Made by a program: the position numbers and the translations under genes. A stretch of 64,000 nucleotides of DNA from the NCBI GenBank assembly GCA_026168455.1, contig CM047426.1:73001986-73065985 (forward strand). The letters run 5' to 3'. The DNA comes from Theocolax elegans. Lineage: Eukaryota > Arthropoda > Insecta > Hymenoptera > Cerocephalidae. Shown here piece by piece: positions 12,801-25,400 of the stretch. Each line of letters begins with the position of its first letter. Position 1 is the first letter of the stretch. The notes beneath the pieces were generated by a model, which was not told the origin of the DNA, ran no database searches, and worked only from the letters and a program-made list of their open reading frames with translations.

Positions 12801-13063
12801 TAAGTAACATGCATATTTTACTTCACCTATTAATATGAATTTTAGCAATTTAATTTATATGTAAATATATCAAGTTCTTAAGGTTTTTATATTCATTAAG
12901 TACTTTCGTAAAATAAAAAAAACACAAATAAACATTTTTTTTGTTTCAGGTGATCAATATTTTTAGTATATTAAATGTTAAAATTACTAAACATGCGCAG
13001 TGTTTTAAGTTGCAAGGTATTATTTTACCTCCAATACAAATAACGGACAATGCTAGTAATTAA
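9818..13063 (+). CDS. DIS3L2: DIS3-like exonuclease 2 (RNase II/RNB family)
   Basis: Eight coding exons: 9818-10063, 10143-10822, 10914-11175, 11257-11777, 11863-12157, 12235-12428, 12517-12799 and 12950-13063. Phases match throughout, giving 864 aa, close to human DIS3L2. The N-terminus is low-complexity, lysine- and asparagine-rich. Cold-shock domains include [16 protein letters not shown] and [17 protein letters not shown]. The RNB domain follows, with the active-site stretch [17 protein letters not shown], aspartates at about residues 374, 380, 382 and 383. It continues with [20 protein letters not shown] and [18 protein letters not shown]. The C-terminal S1-like domain ends at 13063. The enzyme degrades uridylated RNAs 3' to 5' in the cytoplasm without the exosome. 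It lacks a PIN domain, which separates it from DIS3. Start: first ATG after the acceptor at 9814. Confidence 0.95.
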
Positions 13064-15423
13064 CAAAAATGATTGTGGATGTATTATGGAAGAAAATTAA
13101 TTTATTGAATACGTTATTTAGCAAACTTTACAATGCATACATAGAACGACATATCTAATGCTTTGCTGTTAGTAATTAGAACAGTAGAGATTTTTTAAAA
13201 TAAAAAATGTTTTGCTATAAACCTTGTTTTATATAGAAATTGTACAATTATTTGATTATTAAATAATTTATTCTTTAAAAATTAGATTAAATATGTATAT
13301 TTTATTTATATTAGTCTTTTTTACATACTCGCACTCTCGCGCTCATACACACATAAACATTGAAAAGTGTATATTTATTTAATGTATATCATTAAAATTA
13401 GTTGCTATAATATGTCGCTACATATACATATTTCACTATGAATGAGTCGCTTTCATATCAGTATACAAAAATACCATTCATATTCATATCTAACCTTTTT
13501 TTTACAATATACAGACTTTTACATTGCTACCTATATTGAAAAGTTTAAAATCTTAAAACAAATATTTCTATCAAACATACGGATCAAATAATTATTTTAA
13601 TAAAAAAATTAAATATTGAATTTGTATCTTAAATGATGAAAGACTTCTAAGTTGTACCTTAGTGAATTTCGGGTTATACTAATGATAATATTACAAGTAT
13701 ACTTGTAAGAAAAAGTATAATGTGTAATATTTTTTGAAAATGTACTAAAAATTTTCAATTTTTTTATGCTTAATTTTTATTAAAAGGCGAATTTATCTTA
13801 TAATCTAGTGACTCAAGACTGTACGAATTTTACTGATATTAAATAATTCTTATCATTAACAAATAAGAGAAAAAGTAAAAATATTAACAACAAAGCTAGT
13901 AAAGAAAGCACTCTCATAACATATTACGTCAATTTTACCTAATATTATAACAATTACAATATTCTCAAAAAATATAAGTTGGCGAAATAAAAAAATTGTG
14001 CTTTTTGTTTTAAAGTATCTTTTGGACAATTTACATATGTAGGATTTATCCGAAAAAATAAATGTACGTAGAATATGAATCGATAATAAACTATCAATAA
14101 AAAATTTATAAATGTAGTACAATTATAAAATCATTTTAATGTTTCTCATTCATATCTTGTATTTAATTTTATTCTATATCATATAAAAGTTTCTTTAAAG
14201 TAACAAATTTTGAATAGACTAAAAAAACTAAGTGTTATTTCAGTTGGTACATTAATTTGAATTCATAAGGTCTACTTTTAATTTTCTTCAAATGTACGTA
14301 AAAGTATTTTGAATGCTAACGGTATTTATTATATTTCCATATTATATATGATTATCTATCAATTTTCTTATGTATTGAATTGTTTATAGTAAATTAACGC
14401 AATATAAAGAAAGTACAAATACTACCATACCAATGTACTATAATTTATCAAGCTAGAAAACTCTTAACATCCTTATGTAGTATTTTTTTAAATTGTTAAC
14501 CTACATTAAACTGCCAACCCTTCTTCCTCTCCTTATCTCCAAAAAAATAATAAATTCACTTAAGTTTTGAATGAATAGAAACGGATTTCTTATTTTCCAT
14601 TTCTCACTGTAGACGAATATTCAAGTAAAAGAAATAGTTTATAAACCTCGCATAGGTTTGCACATAAAACAATAATTTCAAATCTGTGAAAAAGGAAACG
14701 TGCGCTCAGTTCATTTGCACAGTAAATGAGGTCCAATGGAGTTGCACGTAAAATCATTAGTTCCATAGATCCATTCTCAAATCGATCGGACTCTCTGTAT
14801 ACTATATAAATAACAGTTCATAAACAGAATCTTCAAGATTTTATACAATTAAATATTTGTTATTCCTACTCTTAATACATTTTAGTTGAATTATATAGAA
14901 TGTCATCATTTTGTTTTCAATGTCATACGAGACCTACGAATATTACAAAAAGAAAAAAGCAAAACAGATTTCTTTCTAAACTTCTTAAATCAAGTTATCA
15001 GTTCATAAGGATTATAATTTAGAAATACATCCAACACACTTGTTCATTAATTCTTGTAAAAATCATATTAACGTTTGAATGATATTCGTTAATTTAATTT
15101 CCACGTGGTTTCCGTTTAATATTACAATTATAACAACAAAATATGTATACTCCAAAATCGAACAAGTATGAGATCGATAAACCAGGCTTACTTTATATTA
15201 CTTGAAGACATTATTACAATTTACACTTAAAAAAATACATGGAAGTAAATTTTTAAAAAATACAAGAATCTCCAATTTTATGAAATTAGACACATAGTTT
15301 TTTATGAGAAAAAACGTTTGGTAATACGACTATTTTAAGTTAGAAAGAAATAACAAATACTTGATTAATCAAGACGATTCAATCCAAGAAAGTTAGAATA
15401 GTAAATTATGAAAGACAACTCGG
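13064..15423. other. AT-rich 3' intergenic region between DIS3L2 and MARCHF6
   Basis: The two genes converge here. An AATAAA signal for DIS3L2 lies at about 13199-13204. The rest is AT-rich and probably holds the long MARCHF6 3' UTR on the minus strand. No coding exon, RNA gene or clear repeat was seen. Confidence 0.4.
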
Positions 15424-18400
15424 TTAGCTTGTCACCTGCTGTTGCTGTTGTTGTTGTGATTTATTTCTGTGTTCATAATTTACCAACCTCTGTCCCACCA
15501 AATATTTATCATTTTTGATGTGCTCGTATAATTTTTTAAATTGCCTAATTTGAATGCTGATTACAATGCAGACAAGATTAACGAGTAGAAGGAAAGGATA
15601 TAGTCTGCGAGCAATCAGAATTTGTGTCTGAATATTGGCAATGAAAAGGGGTACTAATCCATGAGCAACGGCGTACGGAACTGCAAGTGCCAAACCGAAA
15701 CAACAAATTACAGGCGCGGCGAGTTCCGTCACAATGAAACGCAAATCCATTTCCCGAATACCGTCGTGATAGGCACGCTCGATTGCCAATTTAAGTCGCC
15801 AGTCAGGTCCCATCATCGTAACTGCTGTTGCAATTTTCGTGTAAAGCACACCTGTAAATTTATATTATTATTTTTTAAAATACAATTTATTTATGTTTTA
15901 TTTTATTATTATTGTTTGTTGCGTCCTTTTAGTACTTTCTACCATTTAGTACTTTTGAGGATCTTTAATGTTATTCAACAAATTATGTGTGAGTGCTTTA
16001 ACCCCCCCCCCCCCCCTTTCTTTTTATTTGTCTATTATTGAGTGTGGACACATAACCGATCATGAAAGTGTTATTAAGATCGGTGACACATCCAACTAGT
16101 AACCATGCTTAATGTTATTAATTTTCAAGATCGGCCAAAGTGCGTCTGCTTCACTCCGTCACCGTGTCAGTCTATCATGTTTTTATTTTACGTTCATAGA
16201 AATAATTTAAAAAAGGTTATTACATAATCCTTGCAATGTAACCTACCTAATGCCCAATATTGCCATACAAACAAAATTGGATTTTGCTCGAGCGGTACTC
16301 TGAGTGGTACGACCACGACGAGTTCCAGCAGCAAACCAAAGAGTAGCGGTATAACACCAACGAGAAGGACGCATGATACGAAAGCCTTGACACCTATCAT
16401 GGCCCAATGTTTAATACGATCTAATATTGCTCTACGACCACGTGGTAGCCACCAAACAGCCAGAGCCAAACCTCTCACCGCTGACCAACATACGTAGGTG
16501 CCGCATGAAATTGTGTATACTTCGTGAACGCGACCAGAAAGTACAGACGCTTCTCCATCTTCTACGGAAGAAACATATAACATAATTTGTAACTCAATTA
16601 TTAATCATTTACAGTTTCCTCCAAACCATTAAATTAAATAGTTAAATAAAGTAGTTGAATAGAATTGAAAGAATTAATTACCGTTGTTAGAAGCTAAAGC
16701 AAGTGGGAGTACAACGGGTGAAGGCGCTGGGGCACTAACGAGCCACAAAGCCATGACCCGCCTGCCGATCCATACTGGTAACGTCAATGTTAATAAACTG
16801 GCTAACACAAGAGACACGCATACACAAAACAGTAGACCAAGTAGTCTCGCAGCAAACCACTTAGGACGCACGTAGGGTTGAAAACCGACAGGGCCTTCGC
16901 GTTGTAGTAAAGCTTGATGAGCGGCACCAAGATCTGGATGCTGAGGCTCTTCGATGACCGCAGGTCCCACTTCGTCGGTTTGCTCGCGCAACAAGTAAGA
17001 TTGCAAATCCAGTAGCCAAGCGACTACTCGGCACCAGCCACGAATTAATGCTTTTAACCAAGTACGAGTATGCGACTGCTCAAGGAGGGCAGGAAGTATC
17101 ACTTGGAGCAAAAGTAATTCCAGAGATAGTTCACTGATCTACACGAAAAATAAAAATTTTATTTCTTTCATTTCGATAAAGAACATTTTGTAGGTAACAG
17201 ATCATATACTAACTTGAGTTTCAGACTGCACAGTGACGGTGTAGGGTAGAAATCCTGGCCAAATCCACCTGAGAATGTTGACCGGCAACCAAAGCATCAG
17301 CAAAATTACAGTTCCGAAGATAACTGTTGAAGCGACTAGTCGTCGAGCGTGCATTAGTATTGGCAAATGTATCATTTCTTGTAGAGGTGAAAAATCTGGG
17401 TCGTTAAGATTGCGCAAAAACCATAGAACCCCTGGTCTCAAAACTTCTCGTAATAGTAGAATGAACGAGGCAAAGTAATAAACATATATCATGCCCACGA
17501 GCCAGTGAATAAACATCGAGGTACCCGGTGCTTGTCTAAAGGATGCCTCGCGGTCGCGTAACGTTGCATCAAACATTGCTAGAGTACAAATATCCAGCCA
17601 CCATCCACAAACCAGAGGTAGGACACCAATTTCGACAACACTCAGCAATGATACCTATGACATTGCATGATTTAGTTATAGATATGAAAGCCATATATAT
17701 TTCAAAAGACAAAAACATTATTACTTTGACAATGACGTAACCGAGGCCAAGCACACGTTGCGAACGTTGAAAACCTAAGAGGGCAGCAAGAGCATGAAGG
17801 ACAACGAGGAAGACACCGAGTACACAGTATCCAACGAGGGTCGTCAACAAGCCATCAAAATGAGACGCGGCCATCATCTCCTGTACGCCAAGAATAGATA
17901 TTGCGTAGTAACCAGCTTGATACGGCATGAATGCGAACACCTGTAATTTTCAATTAAAATTATATGTAATTATGTATTTTGAGGTTTTATATGTCTGTCC
18001 AACAAACTTCGTACCATAATAAAGAAAGTATTCAGCGATATAACCCAGAAGACATGCTCCAAGAAAATGAGTGAGCCATCCAAACCAAGAAGCCTCTCCC
18101 ATGTTAGTTCTTCGGCGGGTCTATCCCATTCCATTGGATTCCAGTTAGCCTCTTCAGCCTCAGCTTGTCCTTGTTCACGCCATTCAGGTCCTGCTGCTGC
18201 ATTCGGTTGTTGTTGTTGATTTTCAGGTTCAGGTGCATCATGTCTGGCATTACCTTCTCTATCCTCATCCTGAGCCGCAGGCTGTGCAGCTGGAGCAGCT
18301 TGTGGTCCTGCCGCAACTCCAGGGCGTTCAGCCATAGCACGAAATAACAACTCTACTGGACCCACTGCTATTAATATCAAATAAATGTTTTATTACTTCA

Positions 18401-19412
18401 TAGATTATATAAAAGATTGTACGTTTAAAACAATTTGCTAATACTATGATAGAGAATGTAATAAATAAAAAATTATCTTGATTATGATTACCATCATTGT
18501 TGACCTCTTGAAGTCGAGGTTCATCTACAAAAGGTGGAATATTATTGTTATTTTGAGCTTCAGGTTGAATGGCACGTTGTTGGTCTTCCACTGGATTATC
18601 TTGCACAGGATTATCTATTGGAGGTATATGACCATTGTCTCTCTCTAACCACTCTGGTCCACCCGCATGTAAAATTTGCTCTCTTAACCAAACTAATCCA
18701 AGGAAAGTGAATAATGTACAAGATATCACAAAACAGCCATGTAAAACATCAGAAGATATGTTCTCCATAGATACCATATCCATTGGTAAAGACATTACCT
18801 TAAACAAAAAGATATTTTATTAATATTTAATATTTGCTAATTTTTATTTATATTTTTAATAGGTAGTTTGCCTAAACAATACATCTTATGTTCAATATCA
18901 TGTGATGATAAATTAAAAATAATAATATAATTAATATATATAATATTATAATTCATTCAAATTATATTTTTAATATAAAATTGTGTCATTATTTTCATTT
19001 AACATTGTGAAAATAATGTTCATACCCGTACAAGGTCTAAAGAACGACTGAAAACTGCCCTGTAGGTCCTGCAAGCTGTGAGAGGCACGATTCCTAACCA
19101 GGCTATAGCCACCAATGTATAATGTAGCCAGTATTTTACAGCTGTGATAACACTGGAACATAGTCCACCGATAACATCTTTTAATGGTAGTCTTCTTGGC
19201 ATATCTGGACTGTATATAGGTGTAAAAGAGAATCGATATCCACAAAGCTCGCAGTACTCCTTCCTGGAGTACCTCATCCACTGGACTAAACATTCTTGAT
19301 GAATCCACTTGATACTTCCTGTACATATGCATGGATGAAAGAGCGGTCGATCAGCCGAACCCTCGGATCGACACACTCTGCATATGTCAGCGCTTAACAT
19401 GTCCTCCGTCAT
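15424..19412 (-). CDS. MARCHF6: E3 ubiquitin-protein ligase MARCHF6 (TEB4/Doa10)
   Basis: Eight coding exons: 19412-19032, 18798-18492, 18367-18015, 17940-17725, 17654-17214, 17138-16682, 16561-16247 and 15851-15424. Phases match, giving about 965 aa (human about 910). The N-terminal RING-CH finger has C11, C14, C28, C30, H38, C41, C54 and C57, a complete C4HC3 set. Many hydrophobic segments follow, with the family signatures WNPMEWDRPAEELTWERLLG, FLEHVFWVISLN, VCGWWLDICTLAMFDATL and LYEHIKNDKYLVGQRLVNYE. A Gln-, Asn-, Ala- and Pro-rich insert encoded by exons 2-3 accounts for the extra length. The C-terminus ends in a Gln run and VTS. The protein sits in the ER membrane and ubiquitinates misfolded and sterol-pathway proteins for ER-associated degradation. 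The exon 1 donor is ambiguous: 19032 or 19026, both in frame. Confidence 0.96.
16002..16016. repeat. Poly-C tract in a MARCHF6 intron
   Basis: A run of 15 C (15 G on the transcribed strand) lies in the intron between MARCHF6 exons 7 and 8. Such a tract is prone to length error in sequencing. Confidence 0.95.
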
Positions 19413-20588
19413 GTTTGCTGTTGAATGATATATATTCCACTTTTGTAGAGACTAGCTTCCTATGTATAAAATTGTGAGATCCTATAAGGAAAACGGAGAA
19501 AAATAGTATGTTTAATTTAGGTTCAATGTCATGGAAGCAAGTGACACAAACAACAAATAAAAGAACAATCTCTATAAAAGGAGAAATAATTCCCAATTAA
19601 GTTGAAAAGGTTGACAGATCAAAACAACCGATTATTTTTAGCTATAGGTATATCCGACGATATAGGACGCGTCGCGAAAACAATAAGGGAAACGCATTAA
19701 AGTTAGCAGGTCTAAATTCATTAAAATAGTCAGTAAAATAAGAGTAGTATAGAAGTGAAAGGGATCCCTGCTACTCGATGGATGAAAGATAGAATAAAAA
19801 AGTCATGTAACTATTAACGTTGATATTGCAACGAAGGTAAGATAATTTTCCAAACCGTATAAAAAACAGGCTTTCGGGAATCCAGACTCACGTGCAGCCA
19901 ATGCGTGTCAAAAAGTCATCTGCATCCGTGTACAAATAATGAATAACCACGTCGTACAAGGTGAATCGTTATATATCTTCTTCGGTGTTCCTTCGTTTCC
20001 GTGTTTTCGCAGCCTCTGTATTCTCTGTTCTGTTCTACCAGATCATGGTTCTGCGACCTGCGTCAAAATTTACCAGAACTTACTAAAACTAAAGTCATCG
20101 ATATTGCGTCAGAGAGGGAGAGGGGAAGGATTAACAAATGAAGTTTTAACGTCATTTCAGTCGCATACAGACGTCGTGCGGGTCATTTTACTCATACAGC
20201 AGGTTACGATTCGGTCAATTCTGTTACCTAGGGAATAATCGTCGACATATTCGAACACTCGAACGAACCTTTAGTCCCTGTCCAAAACTCCAAAATCTGA
20301 ATTCTGATGTGGATACGGGATACCAAAAATCAACACATACAATACAAGAACTGGTAGAGATCATGAACCCTCTAACACATATATCTATATATGTTATATT
20401 TATATTGTTGCACTGTGCAGTATAGATGTAGATTAGTTCGGACATTACTTATACCACTTTTAAAGTTTTTATTAAAACGTAAGTATTCTTAGGCTACTTA
20501 AATGTATTTATGTATTTGTCTTCAATCAATCGCTAATATAATGACATTTAGGTTAACTTAGGTCTGTTTGCTTTGAGTTTTGGCGCCA
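19413..20588. promoter_or_regulatory. Divergent MARCHF6/CENP-L promoter region
   Basis: About 1.2 kb separates the two start codons, which face away from each other. No canonical core element was identified with confidence. Short open frames here have no family resemblance and lie across both strands. Confidence 0.45.
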
Positions 20589-22161
20589 ATGTTCCAAAGT
20601 GAATATTTAAACTTTATTAATTCCGACATTGTAAATATGGAAAATAAACATCAGGTGTCAAATATTAGTGAAACAAACATTACGTTGAAAACTGCAGGTA
20701 TAAGAAAAATAAGAACAAGTTTTACATTATTACCCTCTGTAACATCAGAAGATCCGGATAACGATCCAGTTATGGATCTAGAAGGTAATTAAAGCTTTTA
20801 AAAAATCTTAAATTCATAGAGGTTTCGTTAACTTTTCAATACATTTTTTTAACTTTATGACTGAAGCAGTTATAATATTCTAACAGTTCCATGATAAACT
20901 TATGAGTACTTACACATATTTTGAATTGTTGTTAATTCTAGAATTATTAAAGCAAACTTGGAATATTTGGGCAGTATCAACACTGTTCAATTTCCAGTCT
21001 AAAGATGAAGTACAATTAAAACTATATGCAAAGAAATTGAGAGAAGAAATTGCTTGCATATTAACAAAAGAAGATGTCAGCTATGATGCTAAAGTTAGTG
21101 TTTTAGAATTTCGCACACCTAAATCTACAGATCATCCTGTTATAAAGGTATAAATAAATATATTAAAATATATTATCTAATTTTAGTTTAATAAACTGAT
21201 TAATCTAAAATTAATCTATTTGTTAACAATGAATAATAAACTAAAAAATTAATGGATTAATTTGTGATAATATTAACACATGCATATTAGATTACAATTA
21301 CCATTTTCACTAAAATAGCAGCAAAAGATATTGCTGTACAAATGAATTAACTGAAAATACCAATTGTCCAGATAGAAATTTTTAGCACTGTGGCTGATAA
21401 ATCAAGCACTTGTGCTTATAAAGGCTACTTATTCTCTTGGCGTTCAGAACTTCTCACAACTTTAAAAAATGCAACGCAGTTACCATTGTTATTGTGTCGA
21501 GGGACTACCAATACTATTCGGGCAACTCACACCACTTTAAGTGCCATGTTCGATTGCATGTTTGTCCCGCTACCTCTTGATCAGGAAGATCTCAAATGGT
21601 TGCTACCCATCTTCTTCAATCCAAATTGTGGACAAGATACTGCCAAAAATACAGATGAGACTGCAATAGAATACATAGTTCCCAACCTACCCAGTTCTGA
21701 AACCATTACTATCAAATTTATGACTAAAGATTTGATAGAATTGTGGTCAGAGTTAGTATATATATATATATAGTCTATTAATTTGATCAGTAGTATGAAC
21801 AATGAAGTATATTTTTAAATTAATAATATATTTATAGTCTTGGGGAACAGAGGGATACAATTTATGCAGAAGAGGTGAAGAAGTTTAACAAAGCTCTGCA
21901 TCTTCAAATAAGGACAATTTTCCAACTGACATTAGATTTATGTGTAATTCATAAACTTAGACTTCCTTCGATAACTATATCACGGAATCAGGTATCAAGT
22001 CTTAGATACAATAAATTACATTGCTTAAATGGTTGAGATAAAATAATTAAATTTTAATGTTTTAGATGAAAGTTTCAAATGTTAATACAATGAACATTAT
22101 CCTAACATATTTAAATGAAAAAGCAATGGATGCATTACACAATAGTATAATGAGCGTGTAA
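20589..22161 (+). CDS. CENPL: Centromere protein L-like (CENP-L)
   Basis: Five exons: 20589-20784, 20942-21147, 21372-21751, 21838-21991 and 22066-22161. All are GT-AG and phase-consistent, giving 343 aa, almost exactly the human CENP-L length. Similarity from memory to vertebrate CENP-L: the region ELLKQTWNIWAVSTLFNF corresponds to HKQWTLYSLTPLYKF; FDCMFVPLPLDQEDLKWLL to FDCYFSPLAINAFNLSWMA; and ITIKFMTKDLIELWSE to DISFAIHPEDAKALWDSV. A basic segment RKIRTSFTLLPS sits near residue 40. In vertebrates CENP-L pairs with CENP-N in the inner kinetochore network that reads centromeric chromatin. The match is remote but collinear over most of the length. AATAAA lies at about 22208-22213. The gene converges on IYD. 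Confidence 0.75.
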
Positions 22162-22459
22162 ATATTTTAGAAAAAACTATTTATCATTAATTTCTTTATA
22201 CTTTTATAATAAAATAATATTTATTAAAAATGTAATTTTAAATGAAATTTACAAAAGAGTGGTTTATTGATGTATATTTTATTATAGCACGAATATTTTA
22301 TGAAAATTTATTTAATTAAAATATTTTATATCACTCAATTAAATAATTGGACAACTTAAACACTCAAAAATATAAGAATATAAAATCGAAATAAACTTAT
22401 TTATTAAAAATAATATTATAGTCTTTGCAATAATTAATTCGTAACATATCGATTAATCG

Positions 22460-25400
22460 TTATTCGAATTCGACGAGTATTTCACCGAGATCTTTCCTTT
22501 TGAGATCAGGAACCGTTGCATCTTTAGCCGGATATCCTACGGGAAGCAGTAGAACCAGTTTCTCATTAACGGGTCGATTTAGTAAGATGCGCAAAGCTGG
22601 CCCGCAGTTAAGTGGCGTAGATGTCAACGTCACCAGTCCAGCATACTGCAGAGAATATCGCAGTAAAATAGATTAGACATAGTTTCAGTTATGTTGCTAT
22701 ACAATATATCTATAATAAATAAATATACGTGCATATAATACTTACGTTAGAAATAAAATCAGTTCAACACAAGAGTATAAATATATGAATATTACATTGA
22801 ATTAATTTATTAATTTATATGTGTAGTAATAATTGGTAAAAATATAAAATCAATCATGTATAATTGGATCTAATGCTAAACTAATTTTGAGATTGCAGAT
22901 GAAATTTACAAAAGTTATTATTTTTTTTATAAGTACAATACATTAAAAAAAGTTCTATAGTTAATATTTGGAACATCTTATTTGAAAAAAATGTTTATAA
23001 TTAAATCTGAACATTTTTCTCATGGAAAGAGTCTGATAATTTCTTCTATTATTTGGTAATTTACAAATAGCAAAGAAGATAGTTTCAAATATCCAACATA
23101 CGTATGTAGCATAGCAGGGCATAAGTGTAAAAGTAATTAATTTGATTGAATTTAATTAACGAAAATTGATTTATACATTAGGAATATTATCATAGAGATT
23201 TGAAAGTGAAAGTATAGCGTTTGCCATTAGTTCCATATATATTTCAGCAATTATTTTAATATTATTATCGAAGAAGATTAAATCGATAAAATTGATATAC
23301 CTATATGTAATTGAAATAAAATTACATAAATGATGCATTATTTAAAGTTAATATATTACTACTATAGTAATTAAATTACTAGCTGTTGCAAGATTGTTAA
23401 AGAAGAAAAAAATTTTGTCATCGTGAAAGCTTTAAAATGACAATCGGACTTTTTGCACTGAAATTCTTACTAAGTCATGATTACACCACATTTTGATGCA
23501 AGTGGATACATAGATATACGCGTAGTTGGAAATGACCAAAGATAGATATAATACTTAAATTACAACTTGAAAACGAAGTAATGTATTTTGTTTAGGTATA
23601 AATGCAATATACCTGAATCGCAGTGATGAGAATTCCGCAAGCAATAGCTACGCTCATTTCTTTGTAATAATGAATTTTCTTCTTGCCGTTCGGGAGAAAG
23701 CCATAGTCCTGCTTGAATACGAGGATGAGAGAAGGTGCTTCGGTCAGGTATTCCTTACGCCAGGTGGTCTTTAGAGGCTGCAAATCTGTCGTCCACTTTT
23801 TACCCATGCGTTTCGTATAGTTGACTTCCTCCTCTCTTTCGACGATATCGCGAATCTCTCGTTTAACATTAGAATTTGACACGAGAACGAATGTCCAGGG
23901 CTCGGTGTGCGCACCGCTCGGCGCAGTTCCTGCAAATTTTATTTATAAGTTATACCGATTTTCCTAGATCTATATCCTATATATTCATAACTAGTCCAAA
24001 AATGTCGGATATTTTTCGAAATATGCCATGTGTTTGAAATGTATTTAATAAAATACGCTTTTGACTAAACTGAGAAAAATCAGATATTTATTAATATTAT
24101 TGAAGGAAGGGATTTGATTTAGCGTGATTTTACGATTTTACGACCTGGAAAAGTTTTTTAAACGTATTTTACGTTACTGATGCATGAAATAGTGTTCGTT
24201 ACACGGGTGAACTATGATTTTTGACAACTTTGTTATCTTTGTAACGAAATTTACTATTTTAATCTTTTAATTCGCTTTAACCATTCTTTCACTTAATTCT
24301 ATAATACTATTTGAACAATTATTTCGTTAATTTTGGAAAAGGAAACTGAAATTTCCTCAGAGCGAAATTCATCCTGACTCTCGCATAATTAATGTTTAGT
24401 AGATACGAATTAGGTATTAATATCTTATATATTAATACACTGTCAATCTTTTGATATTATATATTTATTGACATTTTCTTCTTGGGTTTGATACGTATAA
24501 TAATTAAATGATTATTACACATTCTATTTGTGGTGATAATTATTATTAATATTGTTAATTTAATTAATAAAGGTATTCAATGTAGTATTCAAGCTTTACC
24601 TTTCAGTGCGTATATATTCAATTCAACATCTTCATTTTGCGTATCGTACTAAATACAACTTTATTTTAAATAGTCAATTTCTATTATTAATGACAGATCT
24701 AAAAATATTATTTACTAAGAAATTTGTTAATTATTATTATTTTGGGTTGTACAATTCTGTTTAACATGTGAAACATATAACCGCGTATACTAATTTGATA
24801 AGATATTTTTGAAATAGTATTTACATTACATATTATTATTAGGAGTAATATTTTAATTAGAATAATAACATATTTTTCCGTCACTACACATACTTTTACA
24901 GTCATCAATGTTGATCAAATAAAGGATCAAATTAATCGTAAATTAATCGTAAATCGTAATTGATGAAAGTGAATGATATTCTACATAAAATGGAAAATAA
25001 ACAACGAATACATAACTATAAAATTCTTACTTTAAAAAATTAAAATTTTGTTTAATATTTATGCTGATTAATTTTAGTAGGAATGCGGAAGCTTCAGATT
25101 CTGAATACTCGGATCAAGACAGGTCGTAACGAAGCTAAATTAATTACACCCTTTCGTCCCCTCTTCCCTAATTAATAAGATAATAATCAATGTGTATCAA
25201 TTGTCCTCTTGAATTGCAAACCAGCTTGAAAAAGGAATGTAGAATGTAATTTTAAGTGACCAGCCAATGAGAAGTGAGAACTTTTTATTCACGAAGTTGT
25301 CAGCGACGCTTGGTCATTATTATACGGTACTTAACGTCGCTATTACACCGGATTATTTCGTGATATTATGTAAGTCACGCGTAACTATACATTTTTGGAA

